A stretch of DNA of 61,131 bases. Source: an uncultured Eubacterium sp. GTDB lineage: Bacteria > Bacillota > Clostridia > Lachnospirales > Lachnospiraceae. The translations under genes were made by a program, and so were the position numbers. Every line of letters starts with the position of its first letter. Position 1 is the first letter of the stretch. The notes under the pieces were generated by a model, which was not told the origin of the DNA, ran no database searches, and saw only the letters and a list, made by a program, of their open reading frames with translations. Positions 18,267 through 26,691 of the stretch are shown here, in pieces. The stretch is taken from contig CAMUML010000022.1 of assembly GCA_947089855.1 (NCBI GenBank), positions 1 to 61,131 on the forward strand, written 5' to 3'.

Positions 18267-18837
18267 ATACCCTTTCCCATCGGCCGCTTTCAAAACTATA
18301 CCTTTTTACTACTTTTGCTGGTATGCCAACAGCGACACTATAATCTGGAATATCTTTTGTAACAACAGCATTAGCCCCTATGATACAGTGCCTGCCAATC
18401 TTTGCACCAAGCACACACACATTTTCGCCAAGCCATGAACCTTCTGCTATCCTCACCTTGCCAATATGATACACACCTTGCCTTAAGACTGGCTGTACAA
18501 TGTCCTCATAATTATGGCCGCAATCTGTTATATATACTTTATCAGCTATCAGGACATTATCTTCAATCGTTACACTATGTTTTGCTATGATATGGGCAAA
18601 ATGCCCGATATGCACCCCATTTCCAATCTTTAGCGTAATATTATTTTTGCTGTTTCCCATAAGCCACGCCCCATGTGCGATCACTGCATAACGGCCAATA
18701 ACAACAGACCTTACATCCGAAAATTGCATCGGTGCAAAAATTACAGATCCCTTTCCAATTTTCTTAAATCTTCTGGCGTATAGATACTTTGTAATGAAAA
18801 GATATTTTATCCAGTTTACCCTATTTATATTTTCCAC
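18250..18837 (-). CDS. Hexapeptide-repeat acyltransferase
   Basis: This is a left-handed beta-helix protein with hexapeptide repeats (I-G-x-x-V-x pattern) from about residue 45 to 170, ending with GIPAKVVKRY, a typical WcaF/maltose-acetyltransferase tail. It likely O-acetylates a sugar of the repeat unit. The start is a GTG at 18837 with AAAGGGA upstream. A MITE lies between it and the polymerase gene. Confidence 0.8.
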   Translation of the reverse strand: MENINRVNWIKYLFITKYLYARRFKKIGKGSVIFAPMQFSDVRSVVIGRYAVIAHGAWLMGNSKNNITLKIGNGVHIGHFAHIIAKHSVTIEDNVLIADKVYITDCGHNYEDIVQPVLRQGVYHIGKVRIAEGSWLGENVCVLGAKIGRHCIIGANAVVTKDIPDYSVAVGIPAKVVKRYSFESGRWERVYGKNT

Positions 18838-18870
18838 ACCAAGTAATCCCTTTCATCTATTCTTGACTAA

Positions 18871-19027
18871 GGAACTGTCGCAAAATAACTTGTGCAGTTT
18901 GCTGGTCTAAATCTCCGATAGCACCCTGCAAAAATCCTCAACATAGCCCACTATGCCTCCAGTTTTTGCAGGGCACTCTCGAAAATTTATCCTCAGCAAA
19001 CTGCACAAGTTATTTCACGGCAGTTCC
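18871..19027. mobile_element. 157-bp palindromic MITE, copy 2 (diverged)
   Basis: It has the same tips as the other copies (GGAACTG at left, CAGTTCC at right) and is flanked by TAA at 18868-18870 and 19028-19030. The internal sequence differs from copies 1 and 3 but keeps the palindromic arms and the CCGATAGCAC and GCACTCTCGA boxes. The wzy stop codon (complement of CTA at 19027-19029) lies on the element/target junction. Confidence 0.8.
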
Positions 19028-20271
19028 TAACACTTACGGCATAAAAATTTCTTCTGCTTCGTCCTATCCGCGGCTTTTGCTATGTTCAATATTAATTGAT
19101 TATACTCACTAGCTATAAACAACATCATAACTGGCATTTCTAAGATGGGTTCTGACATATTTACAGCTACAGTAGTAATAATAAAAATTAGATAACAGTG
19201 TATTTCCTTGTCCTTTTTTTTCAGGTATACAATATTTTTCACCACTGGTACCGCAACTACGAAAAGCCCGCATAAACCCATTGTCATCAAAAAAGCCATT
19301 AAGCCATTGGAACTGCCCCTTGTATCGTAACCTTGAATACGATAAAATTCACTAAAGTTTTGAAATCCACTTCCTGACACTGGATTTTTTAAAAAAGCCA
19401 GGAATCCATTCACAAGGTCATTTACTCTTAACATATAAGATCCGGAAGTATTTTTCTTATGATTCAGTGCCATATACGCTACAAACACAGCCGACAACAG
19501 CATAGGCACAGCTATTATTTTTCTTCCTGGCCTCGTTATCTTAGCTTCAAAAATCATGTACATGGAAAGCAGCATTGCCATTAATCCAATGGCTGTTGTA
19601 GAGAATGTCAGTAGAATATTCATACAATAGAAAACAACCCAGCCTATTTTATTTTTTGTTTTTGCAACAAACAACAAATAATACAATCCAAATATAAGAT
19701 AAATTCCTAATATTCCATGCTCCCAAAAGATCGATGTATACTCGTAAAATTTAAACTCTCCTATTTTTTGCACCACTAAATCTCTAAAATAATATATCCC
19801 AAAATAGTTGCGATACACAACCCCATTGAGCGGATTTCCAATTAATGTATACGAAATACGTACCTGCAAAATATTAATTAAAATATAAAAAACAAAAGAC
19901 CATATACATATTGCAGTTATAATCTTATATAAAATAATAACCAGGTCGATTTGCCTTTTCGTACAATAACGGATAAATCCAAAATATCCTATAAACCAGA
20001 CAATCCGTAAAAGCAACGCAATCCATGTGGCACTATAATGAATAACACAGGCAGTATAATAAATAAACGATATTATAAAAGCTGTTGCCAGTCTTTTTCC
20101 AATACCGCCAGAGATACTGGCAAAGCAGAGCAACCCCAGCAACAGTATATGCAAAAACCCCCGGAGCCCATCATAAGCATTCACCGAGAAAATGACACTC
20201 CCTGACATATATACGGTAATAAATACCGTTAAATAGGCCGTGATCTTGCCCGCAGATATTCTCAGCACCAT
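19027..20271 (-). CDS. wzy: Wzy-type O-antigen/capsule polymerase
   Basis: A 414-residue membrane protein with about 10-11 hydrophobic segments and a long central extracytoplasmic loop, the usual shape of Wzy polymerases, which join flipped repeat units outside the membrane. Wzy proteins are poorly conserved, so the call rests on topology and position beside wzx, wzz-like and glycosyltransferase genes. AGGAGG lies ten bases before ATG 20271. The last codons and the stop are set by a MITE inserted at 18871-19027, so the C-terminus may differ from relatives. Confidence 0.75.
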   Translation of the reverse strand: MVLRISAGKITAYLTVFITVYMSGSVIFSVNAYDGLRGFLHILLLGLLCFASISGGIGKRLATAFIISFIYYTACVIHYSATWIALLLRIVWFIGYFGFIRYCTKRQIDLVIILYKIITAICIWSFVFYILINILQVRISYTLIGNPLNGVVYRNYFGIYYFRDLVVQKIGEFKFYEYTSIFWEHGILGIYLIFGLYYLLFVAKTKNKIGWVVFYCMNILLTFSTTAIGLMAMLLSMYMIFEAKITRPGRKIIAVPMLLSAVFVAYMALNHKKNTSGSYMLRVNDLVNGFLAFLKNPVSGSGFQNFSEFYRIQGYDTRGSSNGLMAFLMTMGLCGLFVVAVPVVKNIVYLKKKDKEIHCYLIFIITTVAVNMSEPILEMPVMMLFIASEYNQLILNIAKAADRTKQKKFLCRKC

Positions 20272-20312
20272 ATTTCAATTTCCTCCTGAATTGCTGCCCA
20301 GCAAACGGGCTT

Positions 20313-21317
20313 TTAATGGATCAGTATCTCACGGATCCAAATAGGTAGTGAATACTTTTCTTCCATTTCCTTTGGCAGCATCACATAATCCTGTTCCAAA
20401 AACTGGCCTGGAACAGAAAACGAGCCTTCATCATAAATATATATATTCGCAGGGTTATAGAAATCTTCTTTTGCCACTAATCTATTATTTGTAACCAATT
20501 TACAATGATGCCCTAGGCTTTCAATGGTACGCATAGTCAAGCCATTTTGTGCTGGGTCAGTATAATCTACCACTATTTTTGACTCGGAATATATCCTGTT
20601 AGTTTCCAGCAGGCCCAATGGTTTGAAAAATATATCCTGTTTGCCCGTATTACTAACAAAACGCTTATCTTTATCCAAATACTTTCTTTTATAATAAATC
20701 AGCTTCTTTACATATATATAAGCAAAATTTCTAATATTCCGCTTGTCTTGCAATTTCTGAATTTCTTCATATATTTTTAAACGTTCTGTGTGCAGGGTAC
20801 AAATATAAGCTATATCAAATTTCCGTTTCTTGCTACACCTCTTTGAAACATAAAATAACGGCCTATAGATCCAATGGAACGTTTCTGCATCTATACGGTC
20901 AAATGTATACTGATAATCAAAGCATTCCGCGATTACTGCTGCATTAGGATTCCGTTTCACGCTATCCCATTGATAAATGATATAACTGCATTTTTTCCAC
21001 CTACTATGCATATCATCCATAATACTTTTATTTAGTGAACTGCCTCTTATTACAAAAACATAATCCATATCCGTTTTTATCTGATTTAGTTTCCACTTAT
21101 AATATATATTTTGTAATACCTTTTCAAAACACTTTACATAAACATGAACAAATCTATATATATAACTGATCCCCTCCAAGTTCTCATAAATAGGATATAC
21201 CTTTGCTTTCTGCCTTTTTAACTCTCTAATAATATAATCCTCGTATCCATGAAATTTAGGTAGGATTAATACAATCCTTTTCCCTGCCAGGTTATTTTTT
21301 TGTTTTTTATAGTTCAT
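20313..21317 (-). CDS. Probable glycosyltransferase (CgeB/Eps5J-like)
   Basis: The 334-residue soluble protein has a Rossmann-like first half and a second half with SESKIVVDYTDPAQNGLTMR, a motif shared by lipopolysaccharide-synthesis proteins of the CgeB/GT1-like group. It probably transfers a sugar to the lipid-linked repeat. Donor and linkage are not visible. The start overlaps the upstream Stealth gene's stop by 4 bases. Base composition is very AT-rich compared with locus B. Confidence 0.6.
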   Translation of the reverse strand: MNYKKQKNNLAGKRIVLILPKFHGYEDYIIRELKRQKAKVYPIYENLEGISYIYRFVHVYVKCFEKVLQNIYYKWKLNQIKTDMDYVFVIRGSSLNKSIMDDMHSRWKKCSYIIYQWDSVKRNPNAAVIAECFDYQYTFDRIDAETFHWIYRPLFYVSKRCSKKRKFDIAYICTLHTERLKIYEEIQKLQDKRNIRNFAYIYVKKLIYYKRKYLDKDKRFVSNTGKQDIFFKPLGLLETNRIYSESKIVVDYTDPAQNGLTMRTIESLGHHCKLVTNNRLVAKEDFYNPANIYIYDEGSFSVPGQFLEQDYVMLPKEMEEKYSLPIWIREILIH

Positions 21318-22330
21318 ATCTCATATCCCGATTTATATGGTAATATCTTATCAAATGCTTCCACTAACTTTTTCTTATTGTACACAAATTCTCTTCTTGC
21401 CATCTCTCCATCATTGACTGCTATCATCTTACCTTTTCGCTCCACAATATATTTATATACCGTGTTTATATTATCCCTGTTCTTTTCAAGGATAAAACTT
21501 TTTCCTATGTTAATATCCCTCGGTTCAAATCTACCGCCTGCAATCTGCCAGTTCCGCATAACCCACTGGGTATAGTCTAACTTACCTCTAAACCTGTTCA
21601 TACAAGTTTCATCAAAAAGTTTTTCTTCTTTTTCCCATAATTCTTTAAATGTACTTTTTAAATATGAATTTGGCAAATGCGGCTGAAAGATTCCTGGAAA
21701 TCTAGGACATGGAAGCAGATACAACGTCCGCAAAAGATACCGCCTGTTTTTAACATTGATCCATTTATTCCAATTTTTGAAAATACTATGATGAAAATCA
21801 AAATATTTATTTACAATACCGATAGCCTGAAAAGATGCATAATTAAAACCAAAGTTTGCATCTAGGCAATGTACATTTAATGCTGCTGCATCACACGGTT
21901 TCCCATTTTTAAAAAAATCAGTTTCAGCCATTTCTGATATTACAAACGTATCATCATTAAAATATACAAATTGTTCTGCCAACCCATTGATTCTATGCAG
22001 ATTATTTTCTATACAATTGCAATTAAACGTCGGCAAATATTTTGATGGAATAAAATCACTATGCTTAACAATATTTAATTTTGGATGATCGGTATTCAGC
22101 CATTTCGGAAGATGGCCATACGTAACAAAATGTATCTTATGAACCCAAGGCGTATACTGCTCTACACCCCGAAACCAATATTGTAAGTTTCCCCAGTCAC
22201 GGTACCTCTGCTCCCTTATATCTGACTGCCACTCTGGCGCATATCGCTCTTTTTCCTTTCTCCAAGCCTGATCATTTCCATCTACCCAAACAATTATAAA
22301 ATCAATTCCTTTTTTTTGTTTTTTCACCAT
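21314..22330 (-). CDS. Stealth-family sugar phosphotransferase
   Basis: Stealth conserved regions are visible in order: IDFIIVWVDGNDQAW (CR1, residues 9-23), a WGNLQYWFRGVEQYTPW stretch (CR2), FVYFNDDTFV (around residue 120), and a C-terminal CR3/CR4 region. Stealth proteins move a sugar-1-phosphate onto another sugar, producing phosphodiester-linked capsules. Its presence suggests the locus A glycan contains a phosphodiester bridge. It is translationally coupled with the GT4 before it (overlap 29 bases) and the transferase after it. Confidence 0.85.
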   Translation of the reverse strand: MVKKQKKGIDFIIVWVDGNDQAWRKEKERYAPEWQSDIREQRYRDWGNLQYWFRGVEQYTPWVHKIHFVTYGHLPKWLNTDHPKLNIVKHSDFIPSKYLPTFNCNCIENNLHRINGLAEQFVYFNDDTFVISEMAETDFFKNGKPCDAAALNVHCLDANFGFNYASFQAIGIVNKYFDFHHSIFKNWNKWINVKNRRYLLRTLYLLPCPRFPGIFQPHLPNSYLKSTFKELWEKEEKLFDETCMNRFRGKLDYTQWVMRNWQIAGGRFEPRDINIGKSFILEKNRDNINTVYKYIVERKGKMIAVNDGEMARREFVYNKKKLVEAFDKILPYKSGYEI

Positions 22331-23765
22331 GCTTTTTCCTCAAAATAACCATATTTGCCAACTCAACAATTTTCAAATAAGAATTTTTCCGATCAAACTG
22401 CCTTTCACACAATTTTCTCGCATTTACACCATATCCTTTTAATTTTACCAGATCTGATAATAACGCAAGAATACTCCTACTGAGAGCCTCTTCATTTTCA
22501 GCTTCCACATTGACACCGATTTTATATACATCCACAAGCCTACAAAATTCAGCATTCTCAAGCGTGTTGATTATCGGCCTTCCTGCTGCCAGATAGTCAC
22601 CGATTTTATTAACAATGCTCTGTGGTGCCCCTTTTGCGAACGAATTTACAAGTATATCAGATTTCATAAGCACCGCCGCCATTTGCGCATGTTCTACATA
22701 CCCCAGAAACTCTACATTTGTACATCTAAGATCCTTCGCTAACTGTTCGGCTTCCTCTTTAAGCGGACCATTCCCCAAAATCTTAAATTTTATCTGATCA
22801 TGCCCTTCCGCTTGCAGCAATCCCGCTGCTTTTACTAAATGGCCAATGGCATAGCTATGTCCAATAGATCCGGCATAGGTAACCCACACTTCATGGCCCG
22901 GCTTCTTAACAGCATCTATATTCCCTTCCGCCTCCTTGTCAAATGCATCTAAATCACATCCAACATACACTGTCCTGTACGGAATATGCCGCCCATTATA
23001 CTTCGATGCCCGCAAACTATATTCTTTCGAAGTCCCTATCACAGCATCCGCATATTGATAAGTTTTTTCTGCATCTCTTTGAAACGGAAAAAAGATCAGT
23101 TTTCGTATTACTGGCTTATCTAAAATCATTGCCATTGCTTCCGGCCATAGATCCTCAATATCAGCAATAAACGGAATGTGATGTTGAAAGCAGTATTTCC
23201 CCACAACCTTACTAATATTGTTTGGCGGCAATGAACAATATACCACATCATAGGCTACTTTACTTTTTTCTAATACCTTCTTAACCTTCCATTCAAAAAC
23301 AAAATTACTTATTTCCCTCCGAAAATCCACATTTTTTTTATAAGATGGACAATCAATATAGATGATATTAAAATTACTGGACAATACCTTATCACGCTGC
23401 ACTTTTTCATGATGTTCAAAACTGCTCGTAATAACCGTTACATCATATCCATATTTCTGAAACATTTTCGCCAAATAATAAAATCTCGTTGGTCCCGCTT
23501 CTTCTGGAAGCCAAAAATATTGTGACGATATAATCGCTATACGTTTCTTAGAATCTAAACTATGTCTATTATTCAATCTTCCATAATCCTTTTTCTGCTG
23601 CCCAAAACAGCTCTTTACACACGCTTTATAACACAACTGCACTGTCAATCCCGCTCCAATGAATAAAAAATTTCTCTTAATCATTAAAAAACAATACCCC
23701 AGCCATCCCCTATCACCGCCTATGCCTGTACCTCTGGGCATGCTCCGCCATCCCCACAGCCCCAT
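22302..23765 (-). CDS. GT4-family glycosyltransferase (WbuB-like)
   Basis: The core from about residue 72 (RIAIISSQYFWLPEEAG) is a WbuB/WcaI-like GT-B transferase, with the donor-site region KGAPQSIVNKIGDYLAAGRP near the C-terminus. The N-terminus is unclear. ATG 23765 has GGAG six bases upstream and adds a short, partly hydrophobic leader; ATG 23684 would start at MIKRNFLF. The hydrophobic stretch FLFIGAGLTVQLCY could be a membrane anchor. It is the first transferase of locus A after the Wzz-like gene. Confidence 0.8.
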   Translation of the reverse strand: MGLWGWRSMPRGTGIGGDRGWLGYCFLMIKRNFLFIGAGLTVQLCYKACVKSCFGQQKKDYGRLNNRHSLDSKKRIAIISSQYFWLPEEAGPTRFYYLAKMFQKYGYDVTVITSSFEHHEKVQRDKVLSSNFNIIYIDCPSYKKNVDFRREISNFVFEWKVKKVLEKSKVAYDVVYCSLPPNNISKVVGKYCFQHHIPFIADIEDLWPEAMAMILDKPVIRKLIFFPFQRDAEKTYQYADAVIGTSKEYSLRASKYNGRHIPYRTVYVGCDLDAFDKEAEGNIDAVKKPGHEVWVTYAGSIGHSYAIGHLVKAAGLLQAEGHDQIKFKILGNGPLKEEAEQLAKDLRCTNVEFLGYVEHAQMAAVLMKSDILVNSFAKGAPQSIVNKIGDYLAAGRPIINTLENAEFCRLVDVYKIGVNVEAENEEALSRSILALLSDLVKLKGYGVNARKLCERQFDRKNSYLKIVELANMVILRKKHGEKTKKRN

Positions 23766-23870
23766 TCCAAGCTCCAGGTCTTCCCTATCCTATACAGGCA
23801 TTTATAACCCCTTCCCTTCTTGTGCAGCCTTCAGACCCCCACTGTCCGTTCCGGTTTTTATCCCTATTTA

Positions 23871-25301
23871 TCATTTATCCTGTGAAAATGCCACCGCCCC
23901 CAATACCGAAATGCCATTATCCAGGTAAAATTCCATCGCATCATCAATCATCTGGCGTGTCGTCGTGCCAATCCTGCATACCAGCAGGACATTCCCCGCT
24001 TCTGCCAATCCATCCCATAAGGCCGTATCCAGGCTGGCATTCTCAGCCATCTCCATCTTTATCCCCCAGCCCGCAAGCTGCCCGGCAATGCTGTCCAAAC
24101 ACTCCTTTTCCTGCTCACCATACAAGAAATCAGACGCCGCATACAGCCATGCCACTCCCTGCTTTTTGCAGGCAAGCCTAATCCGGTTGAGTACCTGCGC
24201 CCGTCTACGGCTATAAGCATCCGGTTCCCCTAGCTTTCCTCCCCCGCCTTTCAGAAAAAGTTCGCCGTAAAATGGAAATTGGTACATCCGTTTCATTTCC
24301 CCTGAGCTTTTTACCGTATCCCGGAACAGGTACAGACACGTAAAAACACCACAGTACGCAAAAATGCCCCCTGCAAACCCAAGAAATATATATTTTATGC
24401 CAAGCCCTTTATTTCCATTGTCCGTATCTTCCTCCTGGCCGTCTTCCCCTTCGTTACCAGCCTCCTCTTGATATGCTTCCATCTGCCCCTTACTAAAAGC
24501 ATCCGTCATTGCCTTTAAACTTGCCTGGTTGGAAGACAGGAGTGCCCGTTTATCACGCTGCTGTGCCTGCAGCCCACTGTCTACCGTCACGCTTTTTGCA
24601 ACATCTACTAGCACCAGCTTATGGCTACCCGACTGCTTCATAACCCTGCCCGCATACGTTTCCAGTACAGACTGCATATCCTTTGCCATCTGCCCTGCCA
24701 TGCTGGCATTTTTCCCTGTTAGTTCTACATAAAAAAGAGCCTCCACCTGCATATTGGCATCCGCCGCATCTTCCACAACCACCTGGTAAGGGGAGCTGTA
24801 TGTTTTCTGATACGCCGTCATTAGCTCCGCCAGATAGCTCTTGTCCATTTTCCAGGCACTACTGCCGGATTTTTTTAGCGCATCCGCAGCTCCGCCATTT
24901 ACAACATAATTCAAATAGCTTTCCATAATCCGCGGCAGCTCCTGCCGTTTTGCATGGTCAATGCAGTAAAGCAGAATAACTTTATCTTTATGGTAGGGGT
25001 CGGCCTGCATCAATATGGAATTTTCCAAATACGCTTCCAGGCTACCCGTTTCTCGTTTCAGCTGCACTGCTTCCGCAACCCCCTGTGCTTCTTCCTCTGT
25101 CAAACTGGCCTCTTCAGCTGTTCCAGGCGCAGCTGCATCCTTGCCGTCTCCGCCCTTCATCCATCCATACCCGCTCAAAACCACGGCACCGGCCACAGCA
25201 CAAGCAGCAGCCTGCTTCCACTTCCTGTAAAGCCTGCGCAACAGGTCCGCCAGGTCAACCTCTATATCTTCTGTCCGTTTCCAAGAATACCGTTTATCCA
25301 T
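23871..25301 (-). CDS. Wzz-like chain-length protein with a degenerate BY-kinase domain
   Basis: Transmembrane segments lie at about residues 29-48 and 304-326, enclosing a long extracytoplasmic helical region, the Wzz/CpsC layout. Beyond the second membrane segment, residues about 365-476 look like the C-terminal half of a bacterial tyrosine kinase (VLLVCRIGTTTRQMIDDAM, then SVLGAVAF), but there is no Walker A GKS/T, no Walker B aspartates and no tyrosine-rich tail. It likely controls chain length as a Wzc-like scaffold without kinase activity. A close paralogue opens locus B at 50396-51844. Start ATG 25301 (MDKRYSWKRT) is supported by the paralogue. Confidence 0.8.
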   Translation of the reverse strand: MDKRYSWKRTEDIEVDLADLLRRLYRKWKQAAACAVAGAVVLSGYGWMKGGDGKDAAAPGTAEEASLTEEEAQGVAEAVQLKRETGSLEAYLENSILMQADPYHKDKVILLYCIDHAKRQELPRIMESYLNYVVNGGAADALKKSGSSAWKMDKSYLAELMTAYQKTYSSPYQVVVEDAADANMQVEALFYVELTGKNASMAGQMAKDMQSVLETYAGRVMKQSGSHKLVLVDVAKSVTVDSGLQAQQRDKRALLSSNQASLKAMTDAFSKGQMEAYQEEAGNEGEDGQEEDTDNGNKGLGIKYIFLGFAGGIFAYCGVFTCLYLFRDTVKSSGEMKRMYQFPFYGELFLKGGGGKLGEPDAYSRRRAQVLNRIRLACKKQGVAWLYAASDFLYGEQEKECLDSIAGQLAGWGIKMEMAENASLDTALWDGLAEAGNVLLVCRIGTTTRQMIDDAMEFYLDNGISVLGAVAFSQDK

Positions 25302-25352
25302 CCCGGCTACCTATCCTCCCCTTCCAGGCCGCAGCCCTTCTGCGTTTGCTAA

Positions 25353-25508
25353 GGAACTGTCCAGAAATAACTTTTAAATAGTGCGCAGGATTTTTCTTCG
25401 AGAGTGCTGTTCAAAAATCAGGCGCATAGCGGGCTATGTAACTGATTTTTGAACAGTGCTATCGGAGAAAAAGACAAGCAATATGAAAAGTTATTTCTGG
25501 ACAGTTCC
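25353..25508. mobile_element. 156-bp palindromic MITE, copy 3
   Basis: Tips GGAACTGTCC and GGACAGTTCC are flanked by TAA at 25350-25352 and 25509-25511. The element is almost exactly the reverse complement of copy 1 at 4686-4841, so the two are close relatives in opposite orientation. It lies between the XRE and wzz-like genes of locus A; locus B has no element at the equivalent place. Confidence 0.85.
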
Positions 25509-25583
25509 TAACCTCAAGCAGTATAACAAATCCCATAACCTTAGCTGCCATACCAAAACCATACACACCGGCCCTAAACCAGA

Positions 25584-25967
25584 CTATGCCTCATTCATAA
25601 TCTCAGCCACCGACTTCATAATCCTGACATACATCGCATAGCTGTCCGCCTGCTCCTCGGTTCCGCACCCATTACATTGCTTTTCCCTAGAACCCTTCCT
25701 GGCACTGCCCCACATGTCGAGCGCTGCCCCAGACGGGCTTGCCTCACCCCAGAGCAGCTCATCTGCCCCGGCATCCAGCACACTGCATATACTTACAAAA
25801 GTATCCATGCTCATAACCCTGCTCCCGCGCTCAATATGCCCCAGAAATGACATACTGATACCGCACCGCTTTGCAAGCTCATCCTGCGACCAGCCCTTTG
25901 CTTTCCTCACCTGGCGTATCCGCATCCCGATTTTGCCATAATCCAATTCCCGCATGATCTTGCCCAT
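25584..25967 (-). CDS. XRE-family regulator, first gene of locus A
   Basis: The 127-residue protein has a Cro/C1 helix-turn-helix at about residues 14-70 (IRQVRKAKGWSQDELAKRCG, then SFLGHIERG) and a short C-terminal tail ending YAMYVRIMKSVAEIMNEA. It is roughly three-quarters identical to the first gene of locus B, tail included, so the tail is probably functional. It is the first gene downstream of the invertible promoter and probably controls its own or the sister operon. ATG 25967 or ATG 25955 are both possible starts; the paralogue does not decide. Confidence 0.88.
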   Translation of the reverse strand: MGKIMRELDYGKIGMRIRQVRKAKGWSQDELAKRCGISMSFLGHIERGSRVMSMDTFVSICSVLDAGADELLWGEASPSGAALDMWGSARKGSREKQCNGCGTEEQADSYAMYVRIMKSVAEIMNEA

Positions 25968-25988
25968 CCTTTACGCCTGCAGCCTGCC

Positions 25989-26007
25989 CCGCTTGCTATA
26001 CAAGCGG
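25989..26007 (-). promoter_or_regulatory. Leader hairpin of locus A
   Basis: CCGCTTG and CAAGCGG form a 7-bp stem with a 5-base loop in the leader between the invertible segment and the XRE start. Locus B and the 2-kb scar have a different hairpin at a comparable place. A role in processive antitermination is possible but unproven. Confidence 0.5.
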
Positions 26008-26057
26008 TTCCTACTGCCTGTCTCATAAATCCTTTTATTCAACTATGCACTATGGTG

Positions 26058-26084
26058 CATAACATTTTATAACAAACTGTTATG
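26058..26084 (+). repeat. Inverted repeat A, operon-proximal recombination site
   Basis: The site has the form CATAACATTTT, a spacer beginning ATAACA, then a right arm ending TGTTATG. The reverse complement of the distal site has the same spacer. The outer arms are palindromic. Confidence 0.85.
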
Positions 26085-26318
26085 TTCAAAATACTGCTTT
26101 TGAATCCCTGGAAGCCTTGATTTATAAGGGTTTTTGAAAAATTTATTATCATTTTAATATTTTAGTTTAATTGCATTTTTCCACCGCTTTATTGTTTATT
26201 TTATTACTTTCTTAGTATGGTTTTCTTTCTAAAATTTGTTGAATTTATACAAAAAATGTAAGATATTTCGCTTATAAAAAGCTAAAACTAGAAAAAATAG
26301 ACAATTTATTCTTTGCAC

Positions 26319-26347
26319 TTGCAAAAATCATCAGTCTGATATAGAAT
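26319..26347 (+). promoter_or_regulatory. Promoter inside invertible segment A
   Basis: TTGCAA (26319-26324), a 17-base spacer and TAGAAT (26342-26347). The start point would be near 26354, directly at the edge of the distal repeat. The same boxes with the same spacing occur at 52655-52683. It currently reads rightward into a region with no recognisable gene. Confidence 0.8.
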
Positions 26348-26355
26348 ATTAAACA

Positions 26356-26382
26356 GATAACATTTTGTTATAAAATGTTATC
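26356..26382 (-). repeat. Inverted repeat A, distal recombination site
   Basis: This is the inverted partner of 26058-26084. Read on the minus strand it is GATAACATTTT, a spacer beginning ATAACA and a right arm ending TGTTATC. It differs from its partner at one internal position and at the outermost base pair. Confidence 0.85.
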
Positions 26383-26691
26383 AATGCGAATTAATAATAG
26401 ATTTGTCTGAATATTCTTTCCAACTATTCAATAGCCATAGTCTAAAATGCCAGAATCCTACTAGGGCAATACTTTTCATAATAAACAGAGGCCTGTTCAA
26501 AAACTCACCATATTGATCATTCCTTTGGAGGTTTGCTTGCGACATAGCTTTATAACAGAAGCCATTTTCTGTCATTTCTCAGGAGGTTATTTTGTGTCGT
26601 TTAAAATTCTAAAAAACAACTGCTGTGGACTTTGCGAAAGATAGGGCTAAACCAAATGTTACATCTATTCATAATAAAAATAATCAAAAAA
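26383..26691. other. Gap right of invertible segment A
   Basis: No recognisable gene. The only translation-like signal is AGGAGG at 26581-26586 followed by GTG 26594 and a 16-codon plus-strand frame ending at 26644 that contains three cysteines. In the present orientation the promoter at 26319-26347 would transcribe this gap. A minus-strand frame at 26381-26575 lacks a ribosome site and resembles nothing I know. Confidence 0.4.

Larger units (their letters stand above)
26058..26382. other. Invertible promoter segment A (325 bp, OFF orientation)
   Basis: The segment is bounded by 27-bp inverted repeats (26058-26084 and 26356-26382) that match at 24 of the central 25 positions when one is reverse-complemented. 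Each repeat is itself near-palindromic (arm ATAACA, partner TGTTAT), as expected for a site-specific recombinase site. Inside, a promoter at 26319-26347 points right, away from the minus-strand operon. Inversion would place it to read into the XRE gene. Total length, the position of GCCTTGATTTATAAGGGTTT (offset 56) and of the promoter (offsets 261 and 284) are identical to segment B at 52394-52718. Confidence 0.85.

Noticed and set aside
26058-26382. Reading the repeats as operators of the XRE regulator only
   Set aside because: Operator pairs would not need identical spacers within a pair, different spacers between loci and a fixed 325-bp frame around an outward promoter; these favour recombination sites, though XRE binding there is still possible.
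26381-26575. 64-codon minus-strand frame right of invertible segment A
   Set aside because: No ribosome site, starts in the gap and matches nothing recognisable; probably chance.
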